From: Nocardioides sp.
Lineage (GTDB): Bacteria; Actinomycetota; Actinomycetes; Propionibacteriales; Nocardioidaceae
Reading direction: 5' to 3'
Length of the DNA: 64,000 nucleotides
NCBI GenBank assembly: GCA_020636915.1
Contig: JACJWV010000015.1
Span: 78,628 to 142,627 of the forward strand
Positions 1 through 9,702 of this stretch are shown piece after piece; position 1 is the first letter of the stretch, and each line of letters starts with the position of its first letter. The translations under genes were made by a program, and so were the position numbers. A model generated the notes under the pieces. The model was not told the DNA's origin. It worked only from the letters and a program-made list of their open reading frames with translations, and did not search any database.

Positions 1-168
1 CTGCTGCACGGCCTGAGCGCGACGCCCCTGGTGGCCGTCTACCGCCGCTGGTACGACGCCCACCGGCGCTCGCCCGCGGAGACGACCGAGGTCGCCGAGG
101 CGGTGCCGACACCGCTGACCCGGACCCGGCGCAGCGCCGGCCCGGCCCCGGAGGGCTCAGCCAGCTGA
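1..168 (+). CDS. C-terminal end of a CPA1-type cation/proton antiporter (partial)
   Basis: Only the last 55 codons are in the window, in frame 1, ending in TGA at 166-168; the gene begins upstream. The visible peptide contains LLHGLSATPLVAVYRRWYD, which resembles the end of the last membrane helix and the following basic cytoplasmic stretch of actinobacterial NhaP/CPA1 Na+/H+ antiporters. The remaining tail is hydrophilic and rich in Ala, Pro and Arg. The 3' end overlaps the convergent DinB gene by 12 bp. The family call rests on this short motif alone, so another polytopic transporter cannot be excluded. Confidence 0.5.
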   Translation: MLHGLSATPLVAVYRRWYDAHRRSPAETTEVAEAVPTPLTRTRRSAGPAPEGSAS

Positions 169-912
169 GCGCTGCTCGAGCACGGCGAGGTCGCGCTCGG
201 CGTACTCGCGGTGCAGCCACTCCTCGGTGAGGATCGCGCCGAGGGCCCGGCGGACGGCGTACGGCTCCGAGGTGGGGTAGCCGGGCTCGGTCACCGGCGT
301 CGTCGTCGAGTCCAACCGCTCCGGTGTCAGGTCGGCCAGCACCTGCCGGACGACCGCGAATCGCGACTCGCGGACCTCGGCGATCTCGTCGAGGGAGGGC
401 CGCACGCCGGGATCGGTGACCAGCCCGGGCACCTCCTCCTCCATCTCGGTGAAGGGCAGGCCGAGCGGGTGGTAGGGCGCCGGGTCGCCCAGCAGCACGC
501 GCAGCACCCAGGCGTCGGTGGCGAACACCAGGTGCCGCAGCGTCTCGACGAAGGACCACTCGTCGCGGACCCGCTCGTGCAGCAGGCCATCGGGGAGCGA
601 GCGCGCGTGGGCCATCGTCGCGGCCCAGCGACGCTCGGTCATCGCCCAGCCCGCCCGGAAGTCGTCCACCGTCTCCGCCCGCACCAGCACCCGGTCGGGG
701 TCGCGGCGGTCGAGCTCGGCCTCGATGAGCGGGCCGACGTCGACCCCGTTGATCGTGAGCCCGTCGATCGCGCCGTCGATGTCGACGTGCTGGAACCAGA
801 TGCCGCGCATCACCACGTCGCGCAGGTAGACGTTGCGCCACCAGGAGCCGCTGAGGTCGACCTCCTCGAGCCGGGCGCCGGTCAGGTCCTTGCGGTAGAT
901 CTCCTCGGGCAT
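157..912 (-). CDS. DinB-family protein with N-terminal pentapeptide-like segment
   Basis: A 251-aa cytoplasmic protein. The first 60 or so residues (LTGARLEEVDLSGSWWRNV and following) look like a short pentapeptide-repeat strip. The rest matches the DinB/DUF664 four-helix fold of metal-dependent thiol (mycothiol or bacillithiol) transferases: conserved W near residue 85-95, RDEWSFVETLRHLVFATDAW around 117-135, and an EEWLHREYAERDL C-terminal helix. A His in RHLVF and a late EWLHREY are the likely metal-site positions. The substrate is unknown. It overlaps the end of the antiporter gene convergently and lies 36 bp from the next minus-strand gene. Confidence 0.75.
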   Translation of the reverse strand: MPEEIYRKDLTGARLEEVDLSGSWWRNVYLRDVVMRGIWFQHVDIDGAIDGLTINGVDVGPLIEAELDRRDPDRVLVRAETVDDFRAGWAMTERRWAATMAHARSLPDGLLHERVRDEWSFVETLRHLVFATDAWVLRVLLGDPAPYHPLGLPFTEMEEEVPGLVTDPGVRPSLDEIAEVRESRFAVVRQVLADLTPERLDSTTTPVTEPGYPTSEPYAVRRALGAILTEEWLHREYAERDLAVLEQRSAG

Positions 913-948
913 GGCGCCACCCTGCCACGCGTCACGGACACGACTCGG

Positions 949-1620
949 TCACGGACACCACTCGGTGTCGTCGTGGGCGAACACCACCCGGCGCGGGTCG
1001 AAGGCCAGCAGCCGCGTCATCCACCCGGGCGCCGACGGGTCGGTGGCGCCGGTCGTGCTGGTCGCGGCGAGGTCGCGCGCCCAGGCGGCGGCGGAGTCAT
1101 GGGACTGCCCGGCCAGCACGACGGAGCCGTCCTCGCACTCCACGACCAGCGACTGGTGGCCGTCGACGTGGCCGGGCGTCGGGACCACGTGCAGCCCCGG
1201 CAGCGGCTCGGCCTCGCCGTCGAGGAGCTCGTAGGAGCGGCCCTCGACCAGGTGGTCGAAGGTGTAGTCGCCGGCCCGCGCGGTGGCGAGCTCGCGGCGC
1301 TGGCACAGCACGGGCGTGCTGCCGAGCAGCGGGTTGCCGCCGCAGTGGTCGAAGTGCAGGTGGCAGTTGGCGACCAGGTCGAGGTCCTCCAGGCGTACGC
1401 CGACCCGGCCCAGCGCCTCGCGCAGGTCGGTGCGGCGGGGCTGGTACCAGGCCTCGGTCTCGTCGTCGCCACGGCCCATCCCGGTGTCGAGCAGCACCAG
1501 CCCCTGGTCGTGGCGGACCAGGTAGCCGTTGACGACCTCGGCGCGCGGCGGACCGCCGGTCTCCTCCGTCGGCCGGGTGAAGGTGCCGAGCGGCACCCGG
1601 ACCACGTCAGCGGCCCGCAC
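949..1620 (-). CDS. Metallo-beta-lactamase-fold hydrolase, N-acyl-homoserine-lactonase-like
   Basis: A 223-aa MBL-fold enzyme with no signal peptide. The zinc motif HLHFDH is at residues 87-92, a further His is in PTPGHVDGHQS near 151, GQSHDS near 174 supplies another ligand pair, and a final VFAHDD His sits near the C-terminus. Length, the N-terminal LVRHDQGLVLLDTGMG strand and the motif spacing resemble the AttM/AiiA-type lactonase branch, so lactone hydrolysis is plausible, but the branch also holds generic hydrolases. Its start overlaps the end of the GNAT gene by 14 bp, so the two are probably cotranscribed from the GNAT side. Confidence 0.8.
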   Translation of the reverse strand: MRAADVVRVPLGTFTRPTEETGGPPRAEVVNGYLVRHDQGLVLLDTGMGRGDDETEAWYQPRRTDLREALGRVGVRLEDLDLVANCHLHFDHCGGNPLLGSTPVLCQRRELATARAGDYTFDHLVEGRSYELLDGEAEPLPGLHVVPTPGHVDGHQSLVVECEDGSVVLAGQSHDSAAAWARDLAATSTTGATDPSAPGWMTRLLAFDPRRVVFAHDDTEWCP

Positions 1621-2191
1621 GCCACTCCTCCTCCAGGAGGGCGTACCCGTACCCGTCGAGCCAGCCGCGGTCGCGGTGCAGCGACTCCTGGACGTTGTGC
1701 TCCTCGCGGCGCATGCCGACCCGCTCCATCAGCCGCCACGAGGCCACGTTGTCGGCGAAGCAGAGGGCCACGACCCGCCGCATGCCGAGGTCCTCGAAGC
1801 AGATGCGCAGCAGCTCGGTGACCGCCTCGGTCCCCAGCCCCTGGCCGGCGTGCGCCGGGTCGATGACCCAACCCAGCTCGGCCTGGCTGCCGCGGGCCCG
1901 GTCGGCCACCTCGGCCTGGGCCCAGGGGTCCCCGATCCGGAGCATCAGGTCGCCCACGACCGCGCCGTCCTGCTCGACCACCAAGGTGGTGGCCAGCCGG
2001 TCGGGGTCCAGGAAGGTCTCGGCGTACGCCGCACGATCGCCGGTCCGCTGCGTGAGCCACTCGGTGACCTCGGGCAGGCGGCGGAACGTCCAGGTCGCGT
2101 CGACGTCTCCGGGCTCGGCCGGGCGGATGGTGAGGCGCGCGGTGCGCACCGGCCAGGTGACGGCGCTCAGGTCCTGGGGCACGTCCACCAT
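1607..2191 (-). CDS. GNAT acetyltransferase, RimJ/RimL-like
   Basis: A 194-aa GNAT-fold protein starting at MVDVPQDLSAV. A longer open frame exists upstream, but it is Arg-rich and runs through the neighbouring cupin gene in another frame, so ATG at 2191 is preferred. The N-terminal TARLTIRPAEPGDVDATW and the central ELGWVIDPAHAGQGLGTEAV, with the Q/R-x-x-G-x-G/A acetyl-CoA loop, followed by NVASWRLMERVGM, are typical of the RimJ/RimL group that acetylates protein N-termini, antibiotics or small amines. The substrate cannot be inferred. It overlaps the lactonase-like gene downstream by 14 bp. Confidence 0.85.
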   Translation of the reverse strand: MVDVPQDLSAVTWPVRTARLTIRPAEPGDVDATWTFRRLPEVTEWLTQRTGDRAAYAETFLDPDRLATTLVVEQDGAVVGDLMLRIGDPWAQAEVADRARGSQAELGWVIDPAHAGQGLGTEAVTELLRICFEDLGMRRVVALCFADNVASWRLMERVGMRREEHNVQESLHRDRGWLDGYGYALLEEEWRAGR

Positions 2192-2250
2192 CCTGCCCTC
2201 CGGGACCCGCGCACGCAGGTCGGGGACGTTCGCGCGTCTCTCGACGGACG

Positions 2251-2547
2251 TCAGCCGGCGACGTACACCTTGCGCAGCGTCTCGGTGACGGTCCAGGTCG
2301 TGCGCTCCCCGGCCCGCAGGCGTACGGCGACGCCCGGTGCGAGCGCGACGACCTCGCCGTCGGCGAAGACGACCGTGCCGTGCCCGGCGAGGACGACGAA
2401 CACCTCGTCGACCTCGGTGTCCTGCTCGGTCCCCGGCGTCATCTCCCACACGCCCACCTCGACCTCGCCGAGGTCGGCGAGCGGCAGCGTCCGGTCCGGG
2501 CCGAGCGCGGCCGTGAGGACGTCGGCGGCGAGCACCCGCCCGCTCAC
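2251..2547 (-). CDS. Small cupin-domain protein (DUF861/EutQ-like)
   Basis: A 98-aa single-domain cupin. The GTG start at 2547 overlaps the TGA of the upstream oxidase by 4 bp (GTGA), which indicates translational coupling. The segment VGVWEMTPGTEQDTEVDEVF followed by VVLAGHGTVVFADGE and PGVAVRLRAGERTTW is the strand-turn pattern of DUF861 cupins (ureidoglycine aminohydrolase/EutQ type). The first metal-binding motif is degenerate, with no clear His-x-His. Related cupins often sit beside DAO-type amine oxidases in actinobacteria, so an accessory role in amine catabolism is inferred rather than shown. Confidence 0.75.
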   Translation of the reverse strand: MSGRVLAADVLTAALGPDRTLPLADLGEVEVGVWEMTPGTEQDTEVDEVFVVLAGHGTVVFADGEVVALAPGVAVRLRAGERTTWTVTETLRKVYVAG

Positions 2548-3956
2548 GAGTCGAACCCCAGGCCGGCGGCGTCGAGCGTCCGCAGGAAGGCGTTGCGCCG
2601 ACCCTGGCGGTGGTCGGCGCGGTCGATGGACCAGCGGGTCAGCGCGATGCCGACGTCGGCGACGGGGGTCGGCGGGAACGGCAGGGGCATCCTCCGCACC
2701 ATCTCCAGCCGGGTCCGCTCGGTCTCCAGGCCCGAGAGGCGGTCGAGCATCACCTCGGCCGCGAACCGCGTCGCCCCGACGCCGAGCCCGGTGAAGCCCG
2801 CGGCGTAGGCCACCCGACCCCGTGCCGTCAGCCCGTGGAACGCCGCGAAGCGCGTCGAGGTGTCGATCGCGCCCGCCCACCGGTGGCTGAACCGCACGTC
2901 CTCCAGCTGCGGGAAGACGACCAGGAAGTGGGCGGCGAGCCGGCGGAACGACGCCGGCCGCTCCTCGTGCGCGCCGCGGACCGAGCGCTTCGGGATGGCG
3001 TCGTACCCGCCCCAGAGGATGCGGTTGTCGGCGGTGAGGCGGGAGTAGTGGAACTGGTTGGCCAGGTCGCCGAGACCCTGTCGGTGCTGCCAGCCGATCG
3101 ACGCCAGCTGCGCGTCGGTCAGCGGCTCGGTCATCAGCACGTAGTCGTAGACCGGGATCGTCAACGGCCGGGCCCGCCGCACCAGGGACGGGAAGACGTT
3201 GGTGCCGAGCGCGACGCGGTCGCTGGTCACGGCGCCGCCGGTCGTGCGGACCACCACGGGACCGCGGGTCGGGACGTCGAGGTCGACCACGCGGGTGTGC
3301 TCGTGGACCTCGACGCCCAGCGCGGCGGCCGCCGTCGCCAGTCCGCGCGCGAGACGGGCGGGATGCACCAGGGCGCAGTCCTCCCGCTCCCAGTCGCCGG
3401 CGAGGAGGACCGGGCTGGCGATCTCGGCCCGGACCGCGTCCTGCTCCAAGAACCCCGGCGAGCCGCGCAGCCAGTCGACCTGGTGCTCCTCGACCGCGAC
3501 CGAGAGCATGCCGGTGCGCTCGAGCTGGGCGTCGATGCCGAGCTCGCGGACGTCGGCCTCGAGGGCGTCGAGGTTGGCGCGGCCGAGGCGGGTGAGGTCG
3601 TCGTACTCCTCGGGCCAGCGGCTGCGGCCGTTCTCCTCGCCGTGCGTCAGGCTCGCCTCGCAGAACCCGCCGTTGCGCCCGGACGCCGCCCAGCCGACCG
3701 TGTTCGCCTCCAGCAGCACCACCCGCGCGCCGGGGTTGCGCCGCTTCGCGAGCACCGCGGTCCACAGCCCGCAGTAGCCGCCGCCGACCACGGTCAGGTC
3801 GGCGGCGGCGTCCCGGGTCAGGGGCTCGTACGACGCACCGGGCGCGTCCTCCAGCCAGTGGATCGCGTGCCGGCTCGGTGCCAGCGCCGCGTCGACCAGG
3901 GCGCCCGGGGGCGCGAGGCGCTCGTAGACGGTCTGCCGGGTCCTACGACTGGACAT
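2544..3956 (-). CDS. FAD-dependent amine/amino-acid oxidoreductase (DAO family, PuuB-like)
   Basis: A 470-aa flavoprotein. The dinucleotide-binding GGGYCG is at about residues 58-63 (context VVGGGYCGLWTA), followed by LEANTVGWAASGRNGGF, the signature of gamma-glutamylputrescine oxidase/glycine-oxidase-like members, and the C-terminal GFTGLGVGATRFAAEVMLD strand that closes over FAD. The start overlaps the end of the class III aminotransferase by 14 bp, and the end overlaps the cupin start by 4 bp. With the aminotransferase and mmsA upstream, oxidation of an amine or N-alkyl amino acid is the likely role; the exact substrate is not determinable. Confidence 0.85.
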   Translation of the reverse strand: MSSRRTRQTVYERLAPPGALVDAALAPSRHAIHWLEDAPGASYEPLTRDAAADLTVVGGGYCGLWTAVLAKRRNPGARVVLLEANTVGWAASGRNGGFCEASLTHGEENGRSRWPEEYDDLTRLGRANLDALEADVRELGIDAQLERTGMLSVAVEEHQVDWLRGSPGFLEQDAVRAEIASPVLLAGDWEREDCALVHPARLARGLATAAAALGVEVHEHTRVVDLDVPTRGPVVVRTTGGAVTSDRVALGTNVFPSLVRRARPLTIPVYDYVLMTEPLTDAQLASIGWQHRQGLGDLANQFHYSRLTADNRILWGGYDAIPKRSVRGAHEERPASFRRLAAHFLVVFPQLEDVRFSHRWAGAIDTSTRFAAFHGLTARGRVAYAAGFTGLGVGATRFAAEVMLDRLSGLETERTRLEMVRRMPLPFPPTPVADVGIALTRWSIDRADHRQGRRNAFLRTLDAAGLGFDS

Positions 3957-5250
3957 GGGCGTCGCCGGCCTTGAGCGCGTCGTCGAGGATCGCCAGGCCC
4001 TCGCGGGCCTCCTCGTCGCTCATCGTGCACGGCGGCACCAGGTGGATCCGGTTGGTGTTCGAGAACGGCAGCAGCCCGGCGGACTTGCACGCCGCGACCA
4101 CCTCGTTGAGCGCGGCAGGCGGGAGCATCGCCTTGGTCGACCGGTCGGTGACCAGGTCGACCGCCCAGAAGGCGCCGACGCCGCGGACCTCACCGACGCA
4201 GGCGTGCCGCTCGGCGAGGTCGGCGAGGCCGGGGTCGAAGACGTCGCGCCCCAGGCGCTCGGCGTTCTCCACGATGCCCTCGTCGCGCATCGTGTTGATC
4301 GTCGCGACGGCCGCGGCGGTGGCCAGCGGGTGGCCGGAGTAGGTCAGGCCGCCGGGGTAGGCGCGGTGCGCGAACGTCTCGGCGATCGGCTCGCTGATGA
4401 TGACGCCGCCGAGCGGGACGTAGCCGGAGTTCACGCCCTTGGCGAAGGTGATCAGGTCGGGGACGACGTCGTACCGGTCGAGCGCGAGCCAGGCGCCGGC
4501 CCGGCCGAAGCCGGCCATCACCTCGTCGAGGATCATCACGATGCCGTGCTCGTCGCAGAGCGCCCGCACCCCCGCGAGGTAGCCCGGCGGTGGGGCGAAG
4601 ATGCCGGCGGTGCCGGGGATCGTCTCGAGGATGATCGCGGCGAGGCTGTCGGGGCCCTCGGCCTCGATGGTGCGGCGCAGGTGCGCGAGCGCGCGCTCGC
4701 ACTCCTCCTCCTCGGTCGTCGCGTGGAACTCCGACCGGTAGAGGAACGGCCCGAAGAAGTGCACGGTGCCGGCGGTCGCGGTGTCGTTGGCCCAGCGGCG
4801 CGGGTCGCCGGTCATGTTGATCGCGGTCTGGGTGCCGCCGTGGTAGCTGCGGTAGGTCGACAGCACCTTGAACCGGCCGGTGTGGAGGCGGGCCATCCGG
4901 ACCGCGTGCTCGTTGGCGTCGGCGCCGCCGTTGGTGAAGAAGACCTTCTCGAACCCGTCGGGCGCGATCTCGCTGATCAGCCGCGCGGCCTCCGAGCGCT
5001 GGGCGTTCGCGAACTGCGGCGCCACCGTGCACAGCCGGTCGGCCTGCTCCTTGATGGCCGCGACCACGCGCGGGTGCTGGTGCCCGATGTTGGTGAAGAC
5101 GAGCTGGCTGGAGAAGTCGAGGTAGCGGCGGTCCTCGTCGTCCCACACGTAGGAGCCGCGCGCCGCCGAGATCACCATCGGGCTGATCTCGGCCTGGGCG
5201 GACCAGGAGTGGAAGACGTGCTTGCGGTCCAGGTCGTAGGCGGTGCTCAT
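3943..5250 (-). CDS. Class III (omega) aminotransferase
   Basis: A 435-aa PLP-dependent enzyme. ATG at 5250 is chosen because the longer frame upstream translates the palindromic intergenic element. The Schiff-base Lys is K271 in ITFAKGVNSGYVPLGG, the PLP-ring Asp is D242 in ILDEVMAGFGRAG, and FFTNGGADANEHAVRMAR forms the phosphate-binding region. The N-terminus (HVFHSWSAQ) resembles taurine/beta-alanine:pyruvate aminotransferases. Coupled to mmsA upstream, transamination of beta-alanine or a related omega-amino acid to a semialdehyde is a reasonable inference. The purine-type start signal GAGAGGA lies about 10 nt before the ATG. Confidence 0.85.
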   Translation of the reverse strand: MSTAYDLDRKHVFHSWSAQAEISPMVISAARGSYVWDDEDRRYLDFSSQLVFTNIGHQHPRVVAAIKEQADRLCTVAPQFANAQRSEAARLISEIAPDGFEKVFFTNGGADANEHAVRMARLHTGRFKVLSTYRSYHGGTQTAINMTGDPRRWANDTATAGTVHFFGPFLYRSEFHATTEEEECERALAHLRRTIEAEGPDSLAAIILETIPGTAGIFAPPPGYLAGVRALCDEHGIVMILDEVMAGFGRAGAWLALDRYDVVPDLITFAKGVNSGYVPLGGVIISEPIAETFAHRAYPGGLTYSGHPLATAAAVATINTMRDEGIVENAERLGRDVFDPGLADLAERHACVGEVRGVGAFWAVDLVTDRSTKAMLPPAALNEVVAACKSAGLLPFSNTNRIHLVPPCTMSDEEAREGLAILDDALKAGDAHVQS

Positions 5251-5278
5251 GGCTGCGGTCCTCTCGGGGGCGGTCCAG

Positions 5279-5362
5279 TTTCGTCGGCCGGCCGACGATT
5301 TCCGGGGCGGGACGACAAAGCTTCGTCGTCCCGACGCGAGTTTCGTCGGCCGGCCGACGAAA
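5279..5362. repeat. Triple-palindrome intergenic element, copy 1
   Basis: Three palindromes lie in a row between mmsA and the aminotransferase gene: TCGTCGGCCGGCCGACGA at 5281-5298, a hairpin with GGGACGAC/GTCGTCCC arms at 5309-5332, and TTTCGTCGGCCGGCCGACGA plus AA at 5341-5362. The outer two are near-identical and the middle one differs. A second copy with identical spacing lies at 7001-7084. It sits 28 bp upstream of the aminotransferase ATG on the minus strand, so it could be an operator, a transcript-end structure for mmsA, or a dispersed repeat. Confidence 0.85.
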
Positions 5363-5375
5363 CCCGCCGGGCTGG

Positions 5376-6899
<1,524 letters not shown>

Positions 6900-7000
6900 G
6901 ACCCCATCGTGCCGCCTCCTGGGCGCCACGCACAGGAACAGATTGTCGTCGCTCGCCCTGAGAGGGGGACACTGTGTCGCTCAACCGTTCTCGGCCGAGT

Positions 7001-7084
7001 TTTGTCGGCCGGCCGACAAATTCCGGGGTGGGACGACAGAACTTCGTCGTCCCGGATCGGATTTCGTCGGCCGCCCGACGAAAT
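7001..7084. repeat. Triple-palindrome intergenic element, copy 2
   Basis: This is the second copy of the element at 5279-5362, with the same orientation and spacing. The parts are TTTGTCGGCCGGCCGACAAA (7001-7020), GGGACGAC/GTCGTCCC arms at 7030-7053, and ATTTCGTCGG-CCGC-CCGACGAAAT at 7061-7084. The first palindrome carries a matched pair of changes (C to T on one arm, G to A on the other), so pairing is kept. It lies about 100 bp upstream of the mmsA start on the minus strand. The rest of the 6900-7138 gap has a GACACTGTGTC dyad at 6969-6979 and nothing else I can name. Confidence 0.85.
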
Positions 7085-7138
7085 CCCCCGACCGCCCTCG
7101 GCCCCCCGGCTCCTCTGCCCCCAGCCCTGCCGAGCCGG

Positions 7139-8689
7139 TCAGTCTCGGACGAGCGAGCGCACCGCCTTCCGGTCGGTCTTGCCGACCGAGGTGAGCGGTA
7201 CGGCGTCGACGATGACGACCTCGCGGGGGTACTTGTACCTCGCGAGCCGGCCACGGGCGAAGGCGACGAGCTCCTCCGGCGTCACGGACGCGTCCGCGCC
7301 GACCGACACGACGGCGACGACCTCCTCGCCGCTCTTCTCGTCGGGTCGTCCGACGACCGCGGCGGCGGTGACGGCGGGGTGGGCGAGCAGCACGTCCTCC
7401 ACGTCGCGCGGGAAGACGTTGAAGCCGCCGCGGATGATCAGGTCCTTGGCGCGGTCGACGACGTAGAGGAAGCCGTCCTCGTCGACGTGACCGATGTCGC
7501 CGGTGTGCAGCCACCCGTCGACGACCGTCTGCGCGGTCTGCTCCGGGTCCCGCCAGTAGCCCATCATCACGCCCGGCCCCGCGATGCAGATCTCGCCGTC
7601 CTCGCCGGTGGCCACGGGCTGCCCCAGCGGGTCGAGGATCGCCAGCTCGACGTGCGGCGCGGGCTTGCCGACGCTGCCCGGACGGTTGGCGGCGAGGGTG
7701 GAGGCGGTGGCGATCGCCGTGCTCTCGGTGCACCCGTAGCCCTCGAGGATCGTGACGCCGAAGGCCTGTTCGACCCGCTCGCGCAGCGCCGGCAGCAGCG
7801 GTGCGCCGCCGGACCCGAACGACCTCAGCGAGCCCAGGTCGTAGTCGGCGTAGGGCAGGTCGAGCAGCATCTGCATCATCGACGGCACCACCGGGCTGCT
7901 CTCCAGCCGGTGCTCCTGGACCAGCTCCAGCCAGCCCTGCGGGTCGAACCAGCGCTGCATCACCGACACGAACTGCTGGTCGGCGTGGAGCCCGGCGACC
8001 AGCACGTTGAGGCCGAACGCGTGCGAGAGCGGCAGGGGCAGCAGCGACCGGGTGGTGCCCATCGTCCGGGCGACGCCGTCCATGCCGCGGCCCGCGTGCC
8101 AGAGACCGTGGTGGCTGAGCATGACGCCCTTGGCCCGACCGGTGGTGCCGCCGGTGTAGAGCAGGGCCGCCATCTCGTGGTCGCCGCGCGCGACGATCTC
8201 GCCGGGCTCGTGCTCCTCGAGCGAGGCGAAGGCGACGGCGTCCACGCCCTCGGGCACGTCGCCGACCACGACCAGGGAGAGGTCGAGGCCCCCTGCGGCG
8301 TCGACGACCATCGGCAGCAGCTCGGGGCTGACGATCGCGGCCCGGGCCTCGGAGTTCTCCAGGATGTGGCGCAGCTCCGCGGGGGTCTGCAGGAAGATCA
8401 CCGGCGTCACGACGGCGCCCGCCCGCCAGATCGCGTGGTAGGCGACGAAGACCTCCGAGGTGTTCATCGTCATCACGACCACGCGGTCACCCGGCTCGAC
8501 GCCCATCGCCGCCAGCCCGGTGGCCACCCGGCGCGCGCGGGACATGATCTCGCCCGAGGAGTGCCAGGTGCCCTCGAAGAGCAGCTGGTCGTAGTCGCCG
8601 AGCCGCTCCAGGGCGGCCTCGGCCAGCAGCGCGAGGTGGTGCGCCCCCGACCCCTGCCCCGACCCCTGGCCCGCCACCGTCCCGGTCAT
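7139..8689 (-). CDS. AMP-forming acyl-CoA ligase (FadD-like)
   Basis: A 516-aa member of the ANL superfamily that activates a carboxylic acid to its CoA thioester via an acyl-adenylate. It has the P-loop LLYTGGTTGRAKGVMLSHHG, the adenine motif GYGCTEST, the hinge region GWLHTGDIGHVDEDGFLYV followed by DRAKDLIIRGGFNVFPRDVE, and the C-terminal catalytic Lys in TSVGKTDRKAVR. The ATG at 8689 overlaps the stop of the upstream acyl-CoA dehydrogenase by 4 bp (ATGA). It is the last gene of a P450-FadE-FadE-FadD block, so the substrate is probably a terminally oxidised lipid, steroid-like or alicyclic acid; this is inferred from context. Confidence 0.88.
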   Translation of the reverse strand: MTGTVAGQGSGQGSGAHHLALLAEAALERLGDYDQLLFEGTWHSSGEIMSRARRVATGLAAMGVEPGDRVVVMTMNTSEVFVAYHAIWRAGAVVTPVIFLQTPAELRHILENSEARAAIVSPELLPMVVDAAGGLDLSLVVVGDVPEGVDAVAFASLEEHEPGEIVARGDHEMAALLYTGGTTGRAKGVMLSHHGLWHAGRGMDGVARTMGTTRSLLPLPLSHAFGLNVLVAGLHADQQFVSVMQRWFDPQGWLELVQEHRLESSPVVPSMMQMLLDLPYADYDLGSLRSFGSGGAPLLPALRERVEQAFGVTILEGYGCTESTAIATASTLAANRPGSVGKPAPHVELAILDPLGQPVATGEDGEICIAGPGVMMGYWRDPEQTAQTVVDGWLHTGDIGHVDEDGFLYVVDRAKDLIIRGGFNVFPRDVEDVLLAHPAVTAAAVVGRPDEKSGEEVVAVVSVGADASVTPEELVAFARGRLARYKYPREVVIVDAVPLTSVGKTDRKAVRSLVRD

Positions 8690-9702
8690 CGCGCACCGGC
8701 CGCGGAGGGTACGGCGCCGGCCCGGTCGTCCGCGGCGGCCATCGCGAGCCGGGCGACCTCGTCGAAGGCGCCGATGTCGTCGCCCAGCAGCAGTCGGTCC
8801 ACCTTGGCCCGTCGCCAGAACAGGTGGGCGTCGTGCTCCCAGGTGAACCCGATGCCGCCGTGGACCTGGATCAGCGTCTCGGCCGCCTGCTCGAGCGTGG
8901 TCGCCGCGGCCGCCTTCGCGGCGGCCGCGGCCAGGGGCAGCTCGTCGGGTGCCTGGTCGGCGGCCCAGGCGGCCCACCAGACCAGGGAGCGCAGCTGCTC
9001 GACGTGCACGTAGACGTCCACGAGCGCGTGCTTGACCGCCTGGTAGGACCCGATCGCGCGGCCGAAGGCCTGCCGCTCACGGGCGTACTCGACGCCGAGC
9101 TCGAGAGCGCGGCTCGCCGTCCCCAGTCCTTCGGCGGCGAGCACCACCCGGCCGACCCGCTCGGCGTGCTGCCAGCGCAGCAGGGCGTCGGACGCCACGA
9201 CCGCGAGGTCGTCGGCCAGCGCGACGTCGCCGAGCCCGCGGGTCGGGTCGATCGGGTCCCGGACGCTCACCTGGCCGCCGCCGATCACCACGTCGTCCCC
9301 GCGCAGCGCGAGGAACCGGTCGGCCCCGGCCGCGTCGAGCACCGGGCCCGGTCCGTCGGCCACGGCCACGGCGAGCGAGCCGTCGGCGAGGCCGGCCATC
9401 CGCTCGTCGCCCGTCAGCAGGACGGCGGCGCGGGCGTAGGTCACCAGGGACGGCCCCGCGAGGACCCGGCCCGCCTGCTCGGCGACCACGGCGAGGTCGA
9501 GCACCGACCCGCCGCCGCCACCGGCCCCCTCGGGCACGGTGATCGTCGCGAACCCGCTCTCCACCAGGGCGCCCCGGCCGGGCGCCACGTCGGCGCCCTC
9601 GTCCAGGGCGGCGCGAGCGACCGCGGGGGAGGCCGATCCGGAGAGGAAGTCCCGCGCGGCGGCGGCGAGGTCGCGCTGCTCGTCGTCCAGGTCGAAGTTC
9701 AT
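8686..9702 (-). CDS. Acyl-CoA dehydrogenase, short subunit-type
   Basis: A 338-aa acyl-CoA dehydrogenase, shorter than classical members (about 380-400 aa). It starts MNFDLDDEQRDLAAAARDFL, carries a reduced middle domain (GDVALADDLAVVASDALL) and the C-terminal helical bundle with YARERQAFGRAIGSYQAVKH and QVHGGIGFTWEHDAHLFWRR. The usual catalytic Glu of the YEGTxEIQ type is absent. Together with the adjacent longer paralog this resembles heteromeric alpha2beta2 ACADs of steroid catabolism (FadE28/FadE29 type), where one subunit lacks the base. Its start and end overlap both neighbours by 4 bp. Confidence 0.85.
   Translation of the reverse strand: MNFDLDDEQRDLAAAARDFLSGSASPAVARAALDEGADVAPGRGALVESGFATITVPEGAGGGGGSVLDLAVVAEQAGRVLAGPSLVTYARAAVLLTGDERMAGLADGSLAVAVADGPGPVLDAAGADRFLALRGDDVVIGGGQVSVRDPIDPTRGLGDVALADDLAVVASDALLRWQHAERVGRVVLAAEGLGTASRALELGVEYARERQAFGRAIGSYQAVKHALVDVYVHVEQLRSLVWWAAWAADQAPDELPLAAAAAKAAAATTLEQAAETLIQVHGGIGFTWEHDAHLFWRRAKVDRLLLGDDIGAFDEVARLAMAAADDRAGAVPSAAGAR

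Noticed and set aside
6969..6979. GACACTGTGTC dyad as a specific operator of mmsA
   Set aside because: Short, single copy and no known regulator match; noted only inside the gap description.
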